Assembly (NCBI RefSeq): GCF_022775115.1
Contig: NZ_JALFLA010000018.1
Coordinates: forward strand, 1-40,870
DNA: 40,870 nt
Direction of reading: 5' to 3'
DNA from: Agathobaculum sp.
Lineage (GTDB): Bacteria; Bacillota; Clostridia; Oscillospirales; Butyricicoccaceae
Shown here piece after piece: positions 13,849 to 22,020 of the stretch. The notes under the pieces were generated by a model, which was not told the DNA's origin, did no database searches, and worked only from the letters and a program-made list of their open reading frames with translations. The stretch's first letter is position 1. Each line of letters starts with the position of its first letter. Position numbers and translations under genes: made by a program.

Positions 13849-14279
13849 ACATCGGCGTGGCCTATGACAATGGGCAAATAGCGGAAAATCTGGGTGCGTG
13901 CCGCAGCTTTCTGATTGTGACGGCCGAGGGCGGCGCGCCGACCGCCAAGCGCATCGCCCCGGTGGCGGGCACGGCCGTGACCGATATGGTCAAAACGGTC
14001 AGTATGGAGCAGATCGACGTGCTCATCTGCGGCGGGCTGGGTCTTGCCGTGCGCAACGCGCTCGAGCTGATCGGCGTGCTGCTCGTGCCTGGCTGCACGG
14101 GCGCGGCCGAGGAGGCCGTTGCCAAGTTCCTTGTGGGTGAGCAGCAGGGCGACCCGGCGCTGCTGGCGATCGGGCGCGAGGATGACCCGGACGACCCGAT
14201 GGCCTGTATGCACGACTGCGCGAAGTGCGCGGGCTGCGGGCCGATCGAGATATTGCGGCAGATGCCGCAAGCCGATTGA
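13845..14279 (+). CDS. NifX/NifB-C-terminal-like cofactor-binding protein
   Basis: A 144-residue protein with the dinitrogenase iron-molybdenum cofactor-binding fold (NifX/NifY family, about residues 1-105), starting MNIGVAYDNGQIAENLG. A cysteine-rich tail follows (CMHDCAKCAGC, about 125-135) that could hold an Fe-S cluster. There are no nitrogenase genes here. In anaerobes such proteins are commonly paired with Mrp-type ATPases, as here (ATGA overlap), suggesting Fe-S cluster handling. The exact client is unknown. Confidence 0.8.
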   Translation: MNIGVAYDNGQIAENLGACRSFLIVTAEGGAPTAKRIAPVAGTAVTDMVKTVSMEQIDVLICGGLGLAVRNALELIGVLLVPGCTGAAEEAVAKFLVGEQQGDPALLAIGREDDPDDPMACMHDCAKCAGCGPIEILRQMPQAD

Positions 14280-14318
14280 CCGCCCCGCCGTGGGCGTCGG
14301 CAGGAGAGGAGGAGGCTG

Positions 14319-14810
14319 ATGTTTCGTCAGCTGAGAAGAAGCCGGCAGGCGCTGCCGGCTGAGGCGTGCGAGGAGATTTTGGCGCGCGGCACGTCCGGTG
14401 TGCTGGCCGTGTCGGGGGATGAAGGCTATCCCTATGCTGTGCCGCTCAATTATGTATACAGCGGCGGCAGGCTGTATTTTCACTGCGCCAAGAGCGGCCA
14501 TAAGCTGGATGCGCTCGCGCGCAGCGACAAGGCTTCGTTCTGCGTGATCGACCAGGATCAGATCGTGCCGGAGGAGTATACCTCCTATTTCCGCAGCGTG
14601 ATCGCCTTTGGCCGGGTGCGCGTGATCGAGGATGCGCAGCAAAAGCGCGCGGCGATCGAGGCGCTCGCCATACGGTTTTCGCCGGATGACAGCGCGCAAA
14701 ACCGAAGCGACGTGATCGAGCGGGACTGGGCGCCGCTGTGTATGCTGGAGATGGAGATCGAGCATCTGAGCGGCAAGCAGGCCAAGGAGCTGGCGCGGGC
14801 GGGGCAATAG
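14319..14810 (+). CDS. pyridoxamine 5'-phosphate oxidase-like flavoprotein
   Basis: A 163-residue protein of the FMN-binding split-barrel (PNPOx-like, NimA-related) family. The N-terminal block GTSGVLAVSGDEGYPYAVPL and then YFHCAKSGHKLDAL are typical of 5-nitroimidazole reductase-like proteins. GAGGAGG lies before the ATG. The family reduces nitro compounds or binds flavin or heme; which applies here cannot be told. It follows mrp and the NifX-like gene and may share their transcript. Confidence 0.82.
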   Translation: MFRQLRRSRQALPAEACEEILARGTSGVLAVSGDEGYPYAVPLNYVYSGGRLYFHCAKSGHKLDALARSDKASFCVIDQDQIVPEEYTSYFRSVIAFGRVRVIEDAQQKRAAIEALAIRFSPDDSAQNRSDVIERDWAPLCMLEMEIEHLSGKQAKELARAGQ

Positions 14811-15018
14811 CGCGCCGTCTGTTCCCGGCGGGATGGGAGAAGGGCTGTCCGCCCCAGCGGGCGGCTCTTTTGTCATGCAAGGGCGAAAGCACCGCGCGAA
14901 ACGCGCGAAATTTATCAAAAATGCTGATGCAATTTGGCGCACGGTGTTGTATAATGAATCTATAACCGAAAAACAGGGGGCGCCTTGTCCCCGCGAACGG
15001 ATGGGAAGGACTGCTGCA

Positions 15019-16266
15019 ATGAGCAATATTACTGCCGCCCTGATCGGCGGCCTGTTTGACCAAAACGGTGTTTCCGCTTACGCGCGCCCGGTGCTGTTCG
15101 GCACAGCGGGAGACGCGGTCAAGGGGCTGCTGCCCGCCGCGGTGGATGCCTGCTTTTTTGTGCATGACGGGCGTGAAGATGCGCCGGCCGGCGCGGAGAG
15201 CATCGCGCTGGCGGAGGAGGGACGCTTTGCCGCGCTGCGGGCGCTGCCGGAATGCGCGCAGGTGCTGGTCATTGCCGCGCCGCTGGCGCTGACCGAGCCG
15301 GACGCGCTCACGCACTTGACCGAGACGCACACAGTCACCGGCTTTGGCGTCAGCGTGCTGACCGCCGGGCGGCAGGGCTTTGACGAGGACGGACAGCCTA
15401 TCCCGCGTGACGAGCGCTGCCTTGCCGCCATCTTTACCTATGACGCGCTGCAAAGGGCGCTCCAAAGCGGGGCGGACACGCTCGACCGGCTGGTCGGGGC
15501 GGCGGTCGAGGCGGGCGCGCAAAAGGGCGTGTCTGTCACTGATGAGATCGTCGAGATCCGCGACGGCGCTTCGGCCTATCTGGCGCAGCTGCTGCTGGTG
15601 CAGCGCGTCAATTTTACGCTGATCGAAAAGGGCGTGCAGCTCTTTGACCCTGCGGGCACCTATATCGCGCCCGACGCGGATATCGCCCCCGGCGCGGTCA
15701 TCCTGCCGGGCTGCCACATCCGCCCCGGCTGCAAGGTCGGCGCGGGAGCCGTCATCGGCCCGCACAGCATTTTGGACAAAGCCGTGATCGGCGCGGGAAC
15801 GACGGTCAACCACTCGCAGGTATACGAATCCACCGTGGGGGACAATGCCACGGTCGGCCCCTTTGCCTATATCCGCCCGCAGTGCGTGGTGGGTGACGGC
15901 TGCCGCGTCGGTGATTTCGTCGAGCTGAAGAAGTCGACCATCGGCAACGGCACCAAGGTATCCCACCTGACCTATATCGGAGACGCGACCGTCGGCGAGC
16001 GGGTCAACTTCGGCTGCGGCACGGTCGTGGTCAACTACGACGGCTATACCAAGAGCCAGACCGTCATTGGGGACGATTGCTTTATCGGCTGCAACACCAA
16101 CCTTGTCGCGCCGGTCACGCTGGGCGACCGCGTCTTTACTGCGGCCGGTACGACCGTCACCCGGAATGTGCCGGACGGGGCGCTGGCCGTGGCGCGTGCG
16201 CGGCAGAGCACACTTGAGGGCTGGAACGACAAGCGCCGCAGGGCGCACGGTCAGGACAACGGGTGA
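15019..16266 (+). CDS. GlmU-like protein with degenerate uridylyltransferase domain
   Basis: A 415-residue protein, shorter than the usual ~450-460. The C-terminal left-handed beta-helix (about 213-415) is a typical GlmU glucosamine-1-phosphate acetyltransferase, with catalytic His316 in VSHLTYIGD, NYDG (339-342) and LVAPVTLGD. The N-terminal part (1-200) is in the position of the UDP-GlcNAc pyrophosphorylase domain. It lacks the LxxGxGTRMxS nucleotide-binding loop and the other recognisable substrate motifs. It is probably inactive for uridylyl transfer. ATG 15019 follows GGGAAGGA; TATAAT lies at 14950-14955. It sits directly before prs, the classic glmU-prs order, so it is the genomic glmU position. 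Confidence 0.8.
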   Translation: MSNITAALIGGLFDQNGVSAYARPVLFGTAGDAVKGLLPAAVDACFFVHDGREDAPAGAESIALAEEGRFAALRALPECAQVLVIAAPLALTEPDALTHLTETHTVTGFGVSVLTAGRQGFDEDGQPIPRDERCLAAIFTYDALQRALQSGADTLDRLVGAAVEAGAQKGVSVTDEIVEIRDGASAYLAQLLLVQRVNFTLIEKGVQLFDPAGTYIAPDADIAPGAVILPGCHIRPGCKVGAGAVIGPHSILDKAVIGAGTTVNHSQVYESTVGDNATVGPFAYIRPQCVVGDGCRVGDFVELKKSTIGNGTKVSHLTYIGDATVGERVNFGCGTVVVNYDGYTKSQTVIGDDCFIGCNTNLVAPVTLGDRVFTAAGTTVTRNVPDGALAVARARQSTLEGWNDKRRRAHGQDNG

Positions 16267-16390
16267 CCGATATCGTTTTTTGAGAGGATAAGGCAGCGCC
16301 GCGGCACACGGCAAAGAGCGGTTTGCGGGAAAAATTTCGCGCTGATAAGACGCGGTTTGGCGGTAATACTGGATATATCGCGGGAAAACG

Positions 16391-16478
16391 CGGCGAGAGC
16401 GGGGCGTGAAGGTCACGCAGAGTGCCGAAGGTGCGATCGTGCGGCGATGCTTTAGGAGAGAAAACGCAAAAAGGACAC
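16391..16478 (+). other. possible structured leader upstream of prs
   Basis: In the 240-bp gap before prs, GCGTGA-AGG-TCACGC (16404-16418) forms a perfect hairpin. It is followed by GTGCCGAAGGTGCGA and later CTTTAGG and AAAAAGGACA. The order loosely recalls a single glycine-riboswitch aptamer, but the flanking P1 stem is poor. A -10-like TAATAC lies at 16364-16369. It is kept as an unexplained structured leader only. Confidence 0.2.
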
Positions 16479-16506
16479 ATAATAAAAGTACGGAGGGGCA
16501 AATCGC

Positions 16507-17466
16507 ATGATTTCTCACGGTAAAAACATTAAGATCCTGTCCGGTAATTCTCACCCGGCGCTCGCCATGCAGATCGCGTCGGCGCTCGGCCTGTCGCTCG
16601 GCAAGGCTGCGATCTCAAGCTTTGCAGACGGTGAGATATCGGTCTCCATCTCGGAGTCGGTGCGCGGCTCGGACGTGTTTCTGGTCCAGTCGACCTGCGA
16701 CCCGGTCAATAACAACCTGATGGAGCTGCTCATCATGATCGACTCCTGCAAGCGTGCCTCGGCCGGACGCATCACGGCGGTCATCCCGTATTTCGGCTAT
16801 GCGCGGCAGGACCGCAAGAGCAAGGCGCGCGACCCGATCTCGGCAAAGCTGGTGGCTAACCTGATTACCGCCGCGGGCGCGGACCGCGTGCTGACCATGG
16901 ATCTGCACGCCGCCCAGATACAGGGCTTCTTTGATATCCCGGTGGACAATATGCTCGGCTCTTCGGTGCTGATACCGTATATCGCGGGCAAGTTCGGCGT
17001 CGGCACGGAGGATACCGTCATCGTCTCGCCCGACCTTGGCTCGGTCACCCGTGCGCGCAAGTTCACCGAAAAGCTCGATATGCCGCTTGCCATCATCGAC
17101 AAGCGCCGTCCCAAGGCCAATGTGTCCGAGGTGATGAACATCATCGGCAACGTGCAGGGTAAAAAATGCATTCTGGTCGATGACCTGATCGACACCGCCG
17201 GCACGCTGGTGCACGCGGCCGACGCGCTGGTCGAAAAGGGCGGCGCGACCGAGGTCTACGCCTGCGCGACGCACGGCGTGCTCTCCGGCCCTGCGATCGA
17301 GCGCATCCAGAACAGCCCGATCCGCGAGCTGGCCATTCTGGACACCATCGCGCTGCCGCATGAAAAGAAGATCGACAAGATCAAGGTGCTGTCGGTCGCG
17401 CCGGTGCTGACCGAGGCGATCGCACGCATCTATGAGGAAGTATCGGTGTCGACCTTGTTCGACTGA
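16507..17466 (+). CDS. prs: ribose-phosphate pyrophosphokinase
   Basis: A 319-residue class I PRPP synthetase, making PRPP from ribose 5-phosphate and ATP for nucleotide, His and Trp synthesis. Family signatures are FADGEISVSISESVRG near 40-55, YFGYARQDRK (about 98-107), TMDLHAAQIQGFF (about 135-147) and the PRPP loop VDDLIDTAGT (about 223-232). ATG 16507 follows CGGAGGGG. It is downstream of the GlmU-like gene and ends in its own terminator. Confidence 0.96.
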   Translation: MISHGKNIKILSGNSHPALAMQIASALGLSLGKAAISSFADGEISVSISESVRGSDVFLVQSTCDPVNNNLMELLIMIDSCKRASAGRITAVIPYFGYARQDRKSKARDPISAKLVANLITAAGADRVLTMDLHAAQIQGFFDIPVDNMLGSSVLIPYIAGKFGVGTEDTVIVSPDLGSVTRARKFTEKLDMPLAIIDKRRPKANVSEVMNIIGNVQGKKCILVDDLIDTAGTLVHAADALVEKGGATEVYACATHGVLSGPAIERIQNSPIRELAILDTIALPHEKKIDKIKVLSVAPVLTEAIARIYEEVSVSTLFD

Positions 17467-17471
17467 AAGCT

Positions 17472-17499
17472 GAGGGGCTGCCGCGGGCAGCCCCTCTTT
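17472..17499 (+). terminator. terminator after prs
   Basis: A perfect 11-bp stem GAGGGGCTGCC/GGCAGCCCCTC with a GCG loop, then TTT. Confidence 0.75.
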
Positions 17500-17516
17500 C
17501 GGAAGGAGGGTATGAT

Positions 17517-18299
17517 ATGAAGATATTGGCAGTCGGAGACGTGGTCGGCGAGGCCGGGCTGGATACGCTCGATGCGCTGCTGCGCAAGGTAAAGCGCGCC
17601 CACGGCGTGGATTTCGTCGTGGTAAACGGCGAGAACGCCGCGCGCGTCGGGCTGATGCCGGGGCAGGCGGACAGTATGCTGGCCGCGGGCGCGGACGTCA
17701 TCACGCTGGGCAACCACACGTTCAACAAGCGGCAGATCGTCCCCTATCTGGACGACAATCCGTTCATCCTGCGCCCGGCCAACTACGCGCCGCAGACGCC
17801 GGGGCGCGGCGCAGCCGTGTATGAGGGCGCGCAGGGGCTGCGCATCCTCGTGTTCAACCTGATCGGCCGGTGCGACATGCCCTTTGGGCCGGACAACCCC
17901 TTTCTCTGCGCCGACCGGGTGCTGCGTGAGCACGCAGGGCAATACGATATCGCGCTGTGCGATTTCCACGCCAATGCCACGAGCGAGAAAATGGCCATGG
18001 GCTATTATCTCGACGGCCGCGTCGCCTGCATTTGGGGCACGCATACCCATGTGCAGACGGCGGATGAGCGCATAAACCCCAAAGGCTCGGGTTATATCAC
18101 TGATATCGGTATGACCGGGCCGATCGTCTCGGTGCTCGGCGTGTGCCCGGAGCAGTCTATCGCCATGTTTCGGGGCGACCTGACCGATTATTTCAAGACC
18201 GCCCCCGGTGATTGCGCGCTGTCCGGCGCGGTGTTTGAGGTTGCGCGCGGCGGCGTCTGCCGGTCGGTCACCCGCGTGTGGGAGCGGTATCAGCGGTGA
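17517..18299 (+). CDS. ymdB: YmdB-family metallophosphoesterase
   Basis: A 260-residue calcineurin-like phosphodiesterase of the YmdB (TIGR00282) family. Metal-binding motifs are GDVVGEAG (7-14), NGENAA (about 38-43), LGNHTFN (about 63-69), DFHANATSEK (about 147-156) and GTHTHVQTAD (about 175-184). In B. subtilis YmdB hydrolyses cyclic nucleotides and affects biofilm, motility and sporulation decisions. GGAAGGAGGG precedes the ATG. A terminator separates it from prs. Confidence 0.93.
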   Translation: MKILAVGDVVGEAGLDTLDALLRKVKRAHGVDFVVVNGENAARVGLMPGQADSMLAAGADVITLGNHTFNKRQIVPYLDDNPFILRPANYAPQTPGRGAAVYEGAQGLRILVFNLIGRCDMPFGPDNPFLCADRVLREHAGQYDIALCDFHANATSEKMAMGYYLDGRVACIWGTHTHVQTADERINPKGSGYITDIGMTGPIVSVLGVCPEQSIAMFRGDLTDYFKTAPGDCALSGAVFEVARGGVCRSVTRVWERYQR

Positions 18300-18344
18300 G
18301 CACCGCCTGTGCGGTGTACACTTGTCCGCCAGACGGAAACACAC

Positions 18345-18364
18345 GAAAAAGCGGCGTCGCTTTT
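18345..18364 (+). terminator. terminator after ymdB
   Basis: AAAAGCG-GCGT-CGCTTTT, with A and T tracts closing the stem. Confidence 0.55.
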
Positions 18365-18415
18365 GTGCATTCTGCGGGAAGTTGGGATATCGGCCGGCAA
18401 AGCGCGAAAAACCGA

Positions 18416-18445
18416 TTGACGGCAGAGCCGGTTTTGTTGTATGCT
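18416..18445 (+). promoter_or_regulatory. promoter of the DUF4914-like gene
   Basis: TTGACG (18416-18421), 18-bp spacer, TATGCT (18440-18445), about 110 bases before the start codon. Confidence 0.6.
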
Positions 18446-18557
18446 AAGAATGAATTACAATGGGTCTTGCTGTGAAAGAGAGAAATGGCGGGCCTGTGTA
18501 TGACGCGCCGCCCCGCGCCGACAGGCGTATACGCGGTGCGAAGGGAGGATGATATAG

Positions 18558-20423
18558 ATGAACTCATTGCTGGACAAATTTACCTTTGACCCGGAGCTGC
18601 TCGATGTGATCTCCAACTGCCGGGCGGTCTGGGTGCCCACGACCAAGGCCGAGCTTTATGAGATGTGCTTTGGTGGTGACCGCCGCTTTAACGTTGTATA
18701 CGATGTGCCCGGCAGAGGGCCGGTCAAGGAGTGCGATGTGACGCGCTGCAAGAACGGCGCGGCCATCAACTATGTGGAGGACTATATGCGCCGCCGCGAC
18801 CCTGACTGTATGCGCATCGCCGACGACGGACCGACCGACAAGCCGCGCTTTCAGGATGTGTACGGCTATCCCTTTGACAAGCTGCGTAAGGAGACCATGG
18901 AGTGGTTCAAAACGCAGGAGCTGATCTTCATGCCCTTCAATTCGGGCGGCAATGAATACGGCTACCCGTCCATGCTGGTCTGCCCGAAGAACGCCGCGTT
19001 CTTTGCGTTTGCGCTGGCGCATTTGCAGGGCTTTATCTCGGCTTCGGAGTGCGAGGGCTTCCGGCCGCGCGCGTTCGTCTATGTTGCGCCGCCGTTCCGG
19101 CATTCCCACTTTGAAGGCAGGCAGGTCTGCGTGCACAACCGCATGGAGCACTGCCACGAGGTATTTTCGTATAACCTGTATCCCGGCCCCTCGGCCAAGA
19201 AGGGCGTATACTCCATCCTGCTCGACATCGGCGAGCGGGAGGGCTGGGTGACCGCGCACGCCTCCTGCGGCCGCATCGTAACGCCGTATGAGAACGAGCT
19301 GGTCATCATGCACGAGGGCGCCTCGGGCGGCGGCAAGAGCGAAATGCTGCAGGATATCGCCCGGCTGGAGGACGACAGCGTGCTGCTCTCGACCAACACC
19401 GTCACCGGTGAGGAGACCGTGCTCAACATGGGCACCACCTGCCGCATCGAGCCGGTGTGCGACGATATGGCCACCTGCTATCCCGCGCTGCAAAACGGCA
19501 GCGGCAAGCTGGTGCTGGTGGACGGCGAGGCCGGTTGGTTCCTCCGCATGGACGGTGTGACCCACTATGGCTGCGACCCGGTCTACGAGCGCATCTGCAC
19601 CGAGCCGGACGAGCCGCTCTGCTTCTTCAATATGGAGGCGCACCGCGGCGCGACCTGTCTGATCTGGGAGCATACGCTCGATTCCAACGGACAACCCTGC
19701 CCCAATCCGCGCGCCATCGTGCCGCGCGACAAGGTGCCGCGTATCGTCACCGAGCCGGTCGAGGTAGACGTGCGCACCTTCGGTGTGCGTATGCCCCCGT
19801 CGACGGCGGAAAACCCGAACTACGGCATCATGGGCATGATGCACGTCATCCCGCCCGCGCTGGCATGGCTGTGGCGCTTGGTCGCGCCGCGCGGCTTTAA
19901 GAACCCGTCCATCGTTGGCGGCGGCGAGCTGAAGAGCGAGGGCGTCGGCTCGTACTGGCCCTTTGCCACCGGTCTGCGCGTCAAGCAGGCCAATCTGCTG
20001 CTCAAGCAGATTTTGAGCTGCCCGAACACCCGCTATGTGCTCATCCCCAACCAGCACATCGGTGTTTACAAGGTCGGCTTTGCGGCGGAGTGGATCACCC
20101 GCGAGTATCTGGCGCGCCGCAACGGCCGCGTCAAGCGCGAGGGCCTTGAGCCTGCGCGCTGCCCGCTGCTCGGCTACGCGCTCAAGGAAATGAAGGTCGA
20201 TGGACAGAAGATCCGCTCCAAGTACCTGCGCCCGGAGCTACAGGATCGCATGGGCGAGGCGGGCTACGATGCCGGCGCCAAGATTTTGGTCGACTTCTTT
20301 GCCAAGGAGCTGAAAAAGTTCGATACGCCCGAGCTTGACCCGGTCGGCAAGCAGATTATCGACTGCTTCATGAAGGGCGGTACGATCGAGGACTACGAGG
20401 CGATCACGCCGACCCACTTTTAA
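18558..20423 (+). CDS. DUF4914-type PEPCK-like P-loop protein
   Basis: A 621-residue protein that I recognise, with moderate certainty, as the DUF4914 family. The P-loop HEGASGGGKSEMLQD (about 251-265) resembles the kinase loops of PEP carboxykinase and HPr kinase. The rest is long and well conserved in character, rich in Cys/Trp/Tyr, with no membrane segment. The activity of the family is not known to me; a nucleotide-dependent phosphotransfer or carboxykinase-like reaction is plausible. GGGAGGA precedes the ATG, with a good promoter upstream. It is monocistronic, closed by a bidirectional terminator shared with trmO. Confidence 0.65.
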   Translation: MNSLLDKFTFDPELLDVISNCRAVWVPTTKAELYEMCFGGDRRFNVVYDVPGRGPVKECDVTRCKNGAAINYVEDYMRRRDPDCMRIADDGPTDKPRFQDVYGYPFDKLRKETMEWFKTQELIFMPFNSGGNEYGYPSMLVCPKNAAFFAFALAHLQGFISASECEGFRPRAFVYVAPPFRHSHFEGRQVCVHNRMEHCHEVFSYNLYPGPSAKKGVYSILLDIGEREGWVTAHASCGRIVTPYENELVIMHEGASGGGKSEMLQDIARLEDDSVLLSTNTVTGEETVLNMGTTCRIEPVCDDMATCYPALQNGSGKLVLVDGEAGWFLRMDGVTHYGCDPVYERICTEPDEPLCFFNMEAHRGATCLIWEHTLDSNGQPCPNPRAIVPRDKVPRIVTEPVEVDVRTFGVRMPPSTAENPNYGIMGMMHVIPPALAWLWRLVAPRGFKNPSIVGGGELKSEGVGSYWPFATGLRVKQANLLLKQILSCPNTRYVLIPNQHIGVYKVGFAAEWITREYLARRNGRVKREGLEPARCPLLGYALKEMKVDGQKIRSKYLRPELQDRMGEAGYDAGAKILVDFFAKELKKFDTPELDPVGKQIIDCFMKGGTIEDYEAITPTHF

Positions 20424-20441
20424 GCGGCAATGTAAAAATGG

Positions 20442-20478
20442 AAAACGTCCCCAAGCAGGCTGCTTGGGGACGTTTTTT
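20442..20478. terminator. bidirectional terminator between the DUF4914-like gene and trmO
   Basis: A perfect 16-bp stem (AAAACGTCCCCAAGCA with its complement) and a GGC loop, followed by T residues on both strands. Confidence 0.85.
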
Positions 20479-20490
20479 CGCATGGCCGCG

Positions 20491-21180
20491 TTAGTCTATT
20501 GGCTCAATGGCGACAACGGTCAGCGTGTCGCTGTCGACGGTGAAGCGCACCTCAAAGCCCGCGAAGGGGAAGCCGTACACGCGGCCGGGCAGGTGCTGAT
20601 AACCGGGGCGGGGATCGTGGGCGAGAACAGCGCGCAGCGCCTCCTGCCGGTCGGCGGGCAGCCGGGCAAGCAGCGGGGCGGGGCAGCACACCCGCAGCAC
20701 ACCCTTCCGGCTTTGCAGGGCGAAGCCGCCCGCGGCCTCCGGGTGCGCGTCGGTGTAGGCGAGGTAGGGCTTGATGTCCAGAATGGGCGTGCCGTCCATC
20801 AGGTCAGCGCCCGAGATGTGGAGCACCGGGCCGTCGGGCGTTTGCAGCGCGGCGCGGTCAAGGCGGACGGACGACAGCCCGATCGCGTTCGGCCGAAAGG
20901 GTGAGCGCGTGGCAAACACGCCGACACGCCGGTTGCCGCCCAGCTTGGGCGGCCGCACGGTGGGCGACCAGTCCGCGCGCACGGCCTCGGAAAACTGCCA
21001 GATCAGCCAGAGGTGGCTGAACGCCTCGATGCCGCGCAGCGCGTCGGCGCTGCGGTAGGGCGGCTCGAAGACGATGCGGGCAGGGGTGTCGGCCAGTCCG
21101 CTCTGGCGGGGAATGCCGAATTTGGTGGGAAAATCGCTGCGGATGCGCGCGATGATATGCATGGGGATGGTATCTGACAT
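20491..21180 (-). CDS. trmO: tRNA (t6A37)-methyltransferase TrmO
   Basis: A 229-residue TrmO/YaeB/TsaA-like protein, which methylates N6-threonylcarbamoyladenosine at position 37 of tRNA using SAM. The signature FATRSPFRPNAIGLSSV (about 89-105) and the later ADLMDGTPILDIKPYLAYTD block are diagnostic. An extra C-terminal domain (about 155-229) is present, as in many bacterial members. AAAGGAC lies before the ATG on the minus strand. It is divergent from the two-component system. Confidence 0.92.
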   Translation of the reverse strand: MSDTIPMHIIARIRSDFPTKFGIPRQSGLADTPARIVFEPPYRSADALRGIEAFSHLWLIWQFSEAVRADWSPTVRPPKLGGNRRVGVFATRSPFRPNAIGLSSVRLDRAALQTPDGPVLHISGADLMDGTPILDIKPYLAYTDAHPEAAGGFALQSRKGVLRVCCPAPLLARLPADRQEALRAVLAHDPRPGYQHLPGRVYGFPFAGFEVRFTVDSDTLTVVAIEPID

Positions 21181-21258
21181 GGAAAACGTCCTTTGCAGTT
21201 GATGGTATCAGTATAACATGCCCGCGCGGCGCGCGCAATGGAGGGCAATACCGTGCCT

Positions 21259-21301
21259 TTTACAAATCGTTAATGCTTTTTTTCGTGTGCGGCGGTATAA
21301 T
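21259..21301 (+). promoter_or_regulatory. two-component operon promoter with two TTNA-type half-sites
   Basis: TTTACA (21259) and TTAATG (21270) lie 11 bp apart; the second ends 20 bp before TATAAT (21296-21301). The layout equals that of the htrA and sRNA promoters, although with only two and weaker half-sites. It suggests autoregulation by the response regulator it drives. Confidence 0.5.
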
Positions 21302-21336
21302 AAACTTGATATAACTGGAAAGCAGGGGGAGAACAT

Positions 21337-22017
21337 ATGACAAAAAAGATACTGATCGTCGAGGATGAAGCCAATATCCGTGAGCTGCTGCGCTTGTACC
21401 TTGAGCGGGAGGGCTATACCGTGGTCGAGGCCGAAAACGGCGTCGAGGGCATCAAGCTATGGAAAACCGAAAAGCCGGATATGCTGCTGCTGGACGTGAT
21501 GATGCCCGTGATGGACGGCTGGGCGGTCTGCAAGGAGATCCGTCAGAGCAGCGACGTGCCTATCATCATGCTGACCGCCAAGGGCGAGACGGCTGACCGT
21601 GTATCCGGCCTGGAAATGGGCGCGGATGATTATATCGTAAAGCCGCTGGAAATGCCCGAGGTCATCGCCCGCGTGCGCGCGGTGTTCCGCCGCATCGCGC
21701 CGGACGATCAGCCGGAGAAGATCGCGTTTGACAACCTCATCATTGACAAGCAGGCCTATGATCTGGTCATCAAGGGCAAGCGCGTGGACGCGCCGCCCAA
21801 GGAGATCGAGCTGCTGTACTATCTCGCCTCCAGCCCCAACCGCGTGTTTACGCGCGCGCAGCTGCTCGACGATGTGTGGGGCTTTGACTATTTCGGTGAT
21901 ACCCGCACGGTGGATGTGCATGTCAAGCGTCTGCGTGAAAAGCTCGAGGGCGTGTCCGACAAGTGGGAGCTGAAGACGGTCTGGGGCGTCGGCTACAAGT
22001 TTGAGACCAAGGAGTAG
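21337..22017 (+). CDS. OmpR-family response regulator, CssR-like by context
   Basis: A 226-residue response regulator. The receiver domain (about 3-118) has acidic pocket E9/D10, phospho-acceptor D53 (LLDVMMP), the Thr-Ala-Lys near 81-83 and the conserved VKP. The C-terminal winged helix (about 130-225) ends in the OmpR-type RTVDVHVKRLREKL...VWGVGYKF block. The kinase gene starts four bases later and an HtrA protease follows, the same gene content as the B. subtilis CssRS-HtrA secretion-stress system. Its likely binding site is TTCAnA repeated at 11 bp. The Shine-Dalgarno region GGGGGA (21325-21330) is complementary to the conserved loop of the three sRNAs. A PhoP or WalR identity is possible but fits less well. 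Confidence 0.88.
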   Translation: MTKKILIVEDEANIRELLRLYLEREGYTVVEAENGVEGIKLWKTEKPDMLLLDVMMPVMDGWAVCKEIRQSSDVPIIMLTAKGETADRVSGLEMGADDYIVKPLEMPEVIARVRAVFRRIAPDDQPEKIAFDNLIIDKQAYDLVIKGKRVDAPPKEIELLYYLASSPNRVFTRAQLLDDVWGFDYFGDTRTVDVHVKRLREKLEGVSDKWELKTVWGVGYKFETKE

Positions 22018-22020
22018 GCC

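Noticed and set aside
13845-14279. Evidence of nitrogen fixation
   Set aside because: The NifX-like fold is widespread in non-fixing anaerobes and there are no nif structural genes here.
16391-16478. A glycine riboswitch
   Set aside because: Only the GCCGAAGG core and a few flanking bases match; the closing stem is poor and the downstream gene is not a known target. Kept as an unassigned leader.
14446-16554. A 702-codon open frame antisense to the flavoprotein and glmU genes
   Set aside because: It is a GC-rich shadow frame with His/Arg-rich nonsense, crossing intergenic regions and promoters.
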